A stretch of DNA of 14,482 bases from Methanoregula sp. (GTDB taxonomy: Archaea > Halobacteriota > Methanomicrobia > Methanomicrobiales > Methanospirillaceae). Under the pieces are notes generated by a model, which saw only the letters and a program-made list of their open reading frames with translations, was not told where the DNA came from and did no database searches. This document shows positions 12,644-14,482 of this stretch, piece by piece (position 1 is the stretch's first letter; each line of letters starts with the position of its first letter). Where the stretch lies: the NCBI GenBank assembly GCA_022710665.1, contig JAKLGN010000020.1, positions 1 to 14,482 of the forward strand. Reading direction: 5' to 3'. Position numbers and translations under genes: made by a program.

Positions 12644-13507
12644 ATGCAGTCCTACTGGTTCGGGGATGTCAGTGAAGGGCGTTGTTCGCCTGTTGCCGTG
12701 GATATTGTTGCGATTGTCAACCGTGTATTGTCCCTTTCCACGCAGATGGATGCGTTTATCCCACCCGACTGGCAGCAGGCAGTATCCTGCGGGGTCTGCT
12801 CAGACCGGGCTGATTATCTTGTCCGCCTCCAGGAAGTCTGCATTACAGCTGCCGAGCGTTCGGTTCGGGAGCACTATGCCGGCAAGGATGCAGAACTGCT
12901 CCAGATGGTACGGACGCTTGATGAGATGGACACTGTCATCAACCTGCTTTCAGAACGGGCGGCTGACTGGTATATGGTACGGCACCCTGCATTTTCGCGG
13001 AAGTATCGCAGGACACCCTCCCACATCCTTGTGAGAACCATAAGGGAAAAAAGCCGGGGGGCGCTCGGGAAGGTTGCCGGGGAGATCGAGCAGCTTGCCG
13101 AAACGCGGACCGCGCTTGCAAAGGAGGTATCGGCACGGGCAAATGATGTGATGCCCAATACCAGCGCCCTGATCGGTGGTCTCGTTGCTGCGCGGCTCAT
13201 GGCCCATGCCGGGGGACTCCTGCCGCTCTCCCGCCTTCCGGCTAGTGCGATCCAGGTACTGGGAGCAAGAACCGCCCTGTTCTCTCATTTAAAAACCCAT
13301 ACCCCTTCACCCAAGCACGGTATCATCTTCCAGCACAGGCGCGTGCATAACGCCCCGCGGGACCTTCGCGGCAGGGTAGCCCGCGTTCTGGCGGGAAAAC
13401 TCGCAATTGCCGCGCGCCTCGATTATTTCCGGGGAATTACAGCCCCGGAATTCCTGGAACAGGCGCAAAACAGTATAGACACAGCTGGGAAAGGAAACGG
13501 ATTATGA
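12644..13507 (+). CDS. nop5: Nop5 (Nop56/58-like), C/D box sRNP core protein
   Basis: Nop5 bridges fibrillarin and L7Ae on box C/D guide RNAs, positioning the methyltransferase for 2'-O-methylation of rRNA and tRNA. The 287 residues are fewer than in many archaeal Nop5 proteins (often 370-420). Residues 1-75 are a reduced and divergent N-terminal domain, residues 80-155 are predicted coiled coil, and the Nop domain (about 155-275) is highly conserved. Its signature includes NTSALIGGLVAARLMAHAGG, SRLPASAIQVLGARTALF, THTPSPKHGIIFQH and AGKLAIAARLDYF. The lysine-rich C-terminal tail seen in some homologues is absent. It overlaps fibrillarin by ATGA, so the two partners are coupled. Confidence 0.93.
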   Translation: MQSYWFGDVSEGRCSPVAVDIVAIVNRVLSLSTQMDAFIPPDWQQAVSCGVCSDRADYLVRLQEVCITAAERSVREHYAGKDAELLQMVRTLDEMDTVINLLSERAADWYMVRHPAFSRKYRRTPSHILVRTIREKSRGALGKVAGEIEQLAETRTALAKEVSARANDVMPNTSALIGGLVAARLMAHAGGLLPLSRLPASAIQVLGARTALFSHLKTHTPSPKHGIIFQHRRVHNAPRDLRGRVARVLAGKLAIAARLDYFRGITAPEFLEQAQNSIDTAGKGNGL

Positions 13508-14121
13508 TCTGGATTGGTGACGTTCTGGTCTCGCTTGGTGAAGGAGGCGTCTACAATGAAAGGATGCTCGGGAGCGCTCGTATCTGGGAGCCGTACCGGA
13601 GCAAACTCGCTGCCTTTTATCATGTCGGGAAAGGAGTTGAGCTTGTACCATCCTTGCGGGTTCTTTACCTTGGTGCAGCCAACGGAACGACCGTGTCCCA
13701 TGTTGCAGATTATTGCGAAGTTGTCTATGCGGTCGAGTTTGCCCCGCGCCCGATGCAGGATCTTATCGAGGTAGCACGCCGGCGCAGGAACGTCATCCCG
13801 ATTATGGCAGATGCTACCCGCCCCGAGACGTATGCCCCGCTGGTTGAAGCCGTCGATCTGGTCTACCAGGATGTAGCCCAGCCTGACCAGGCATCTATTG
13901 CCATACGGAACTGCGTGTTCCTGAAACCCGGCGGATATCTCATCCTGATGCTCAAGACACGAAGTGTAGACGTGAGAAAAGATCCCTTAATTGTGTTTGA
14001 TGAGACCCTTTTGGCACTGGAAGAGGCTGGTTTCACCGTGCAGGAAAGTGTGTGGCTTGCCCCTTACCACCAGGACCATGCGGCGATTATCTGTGTAAAA
14101 CCCGAAAAGCCCGGGGAGTGA
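13504..14121 (+). CDS. flpA: Fibrillarin-like rRNA/tRNA 2'-O-methyltransferase
   Basis: This is the catalytic subunit of the box C/D ribonucleoprotein, transferring methyl from AdoMet to ribose 2'-OH at guide-selected positions. The 205 residues are slightly short at the N-terminus compared with hyperthermophile homologues. The AdoMet-binding loop LYLGAANGTTVSH (54-66), the acidic YAVEF strand, DVAQPDQASIAIRNC and the LKTRSVDV strand are clear. The catalytic tetrad Lys34, Asp123, Lys151, His192 is complete. ATG 13504 overlaps the nop5 stop, and purine-rich GGAAAGGAAACGG just before it is the ribosome-binding site. It is the second gene of a two-gene sRNP unit, followed after 7 nt by a membrane-protein gene. 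Confidence 0.96.
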   Translation: MIWIGDVLVSLGEGGVYNERMLGSARIWEPYRSKLAAFYHVGKGVELVPSLRVLYLGAANGTTVSHVADYCEVVYAVEFAPRPMQDLIEVARRRRNVIPIMADATRPETYAPLVEAVDLVYQDVAQPDQASIAIRNCVFLKPGGYLILMLKTRSVDVRKDPLIVFDETLLALEEAGFTVQESVWLAPYHQDHAAIICVKPEKPGE

Positions 14122-14128
14122 GGATTTC

Positions 14129-14482
14129 ATGGCCGGCAATATCCGTCTCGTTTCGGCAGGACCGTTATCGGTTCTCGCCATCTTACTGCTCCTCGGGCTT
14201 GTCATCTTTCTGATCCCTCTGCTCACCCTCGGGATCATCGGTGCTGCGTTCACGCGGCTGGGGTTATCGTGGATTGCTGCCGTAGCCCTTGTCCTGCTGA
14301 TACTGGCCGGCAGTTTTGTCAATATCCCTCTCCACCGTATCCGGCGCGACACGATACCGGCAATTTTACTGGATTCTGCAGGAAATGACGTGACCTACCC
14401 CTTTACGGCCCCTGCGGTCTGGGATACAGTGATCTCGATCAACCTTGGTGGCGGAATTCTGCCGGTGTGTATTGCAGTGTTC
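14129..14482 (+). CDS. Membrane protein, probably DUF1614-like, C-terminus off the right edge
   Basis: The frame opens at ATG 14129 and stays open to the window edge, giving 118 residues. GTGAGG lies 5 nt before the ATG. Two strongly hydrophobic helices are visible, roughly residues 13-40 (VLAILLLLGLVIFLIPLLTL) and 45-68 (IAAVALVLLILAGSFVNIPL). A soluble segment follows (69-105), with a third hydrophobic stretch beginning near 103. The FVNIPL motif after the second helix recalls the DUF1614 family of archaeal membrane proteins, whose function is unknown; this is a recollection, not a search. It starts 7 nt after the fibrillarin stop, so it is probably co-transcribed with nop5-flpA. Confidence 0.75.
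   Translation, partial: MAGNIRLVSAGPLSVLAILLLLGLVIFLIPLLTLGIIGAAFTRLGLSWIAAVALVLLILAGSFVNIPLHRIRRDTIPAILLDSAGNDVTYPFTAPAVWDTVISINLGGGILPVCIAVF

Overview
The window looks like a chromosomal segment of a methanogenic euryarchaeon, most likely Methanomicrobiales (Methanoregula-like). That placement is inferred from gene content and style, not from a search. The archaeal evidence is: a Cbf5-type pseudouridine synthase, an adjacent Nop5-fibrillarin pair, an archaeal/eukaryotic-type MiaB-like methylthiotransferase, aspartate dehydrogenase-based NAD synthesis, a two-subunit indolepyruvate:ferredoxin oxidoreductase, TATA-like boxes about 25-30 nt before several starts, T-run terminators, and two tRNA genes without an encoded CCA.

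Layout. 1-545 (-): the N-terminal part of a HEAT-repeat protein that runs off the left edge. 840-2460 (-): nadX then nadC, two enzymes of de novo NAD synthesis, without nadA. 2573-3877 (+): a radical-SAM tRNA methylthiotransferase, divergent from nadX across a short promoter region with a palindromic TATA-like element. 3981-4520 (+): an unrecognised soluble protein. 4616-4689 (-): tRNA-Ile(GAU). 4827-7905 (+): a tightly coupled iorA-iorB-DNA methyltransferase operon. 7906-8460: gene-free and full of hairpins with long G and C tracts. 8461-8793 (-): a small two-helix membrane protein whose Shine-Dalgarno sequence can fold into a hairpin. 8794-9401: AT-rich and gene-free, with two perfect hairpins. 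9402-9485 (-): tRNA-Ser(GGA). 9527-11283 (-): hemD then cbf5, overlapping by ATGA. 11335-12576 (+): a TctA/DUF112-like membrane protein. 12644-14121 (+): nop5 then fibrillarin, overlapping by ATGA. 14129-14482 (+): the start of a membrane protein that runs off the right edge.

Functionally, most of the window is housekeeping: cofactor synthesis (NAD, tetrapyrrole), tRNA modification, and the catalytic or core proteins of both guide-RNA systems (H/ACA through Cbf5; C/D through Nop5 and fibrillarin) within about 5 kb. The parts that depart from housekeeping are the DNA methyltransferase attached to the iorAB operon, the G/C-tract hairpin cluster after it, and the small membrane gene with its AT-rich flank up to tRNA-Ser. 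I see no CRISPR array, insertion sequence or integrase. I cannot show a novel system; the 7177-9401 interval is the best place to look for one.
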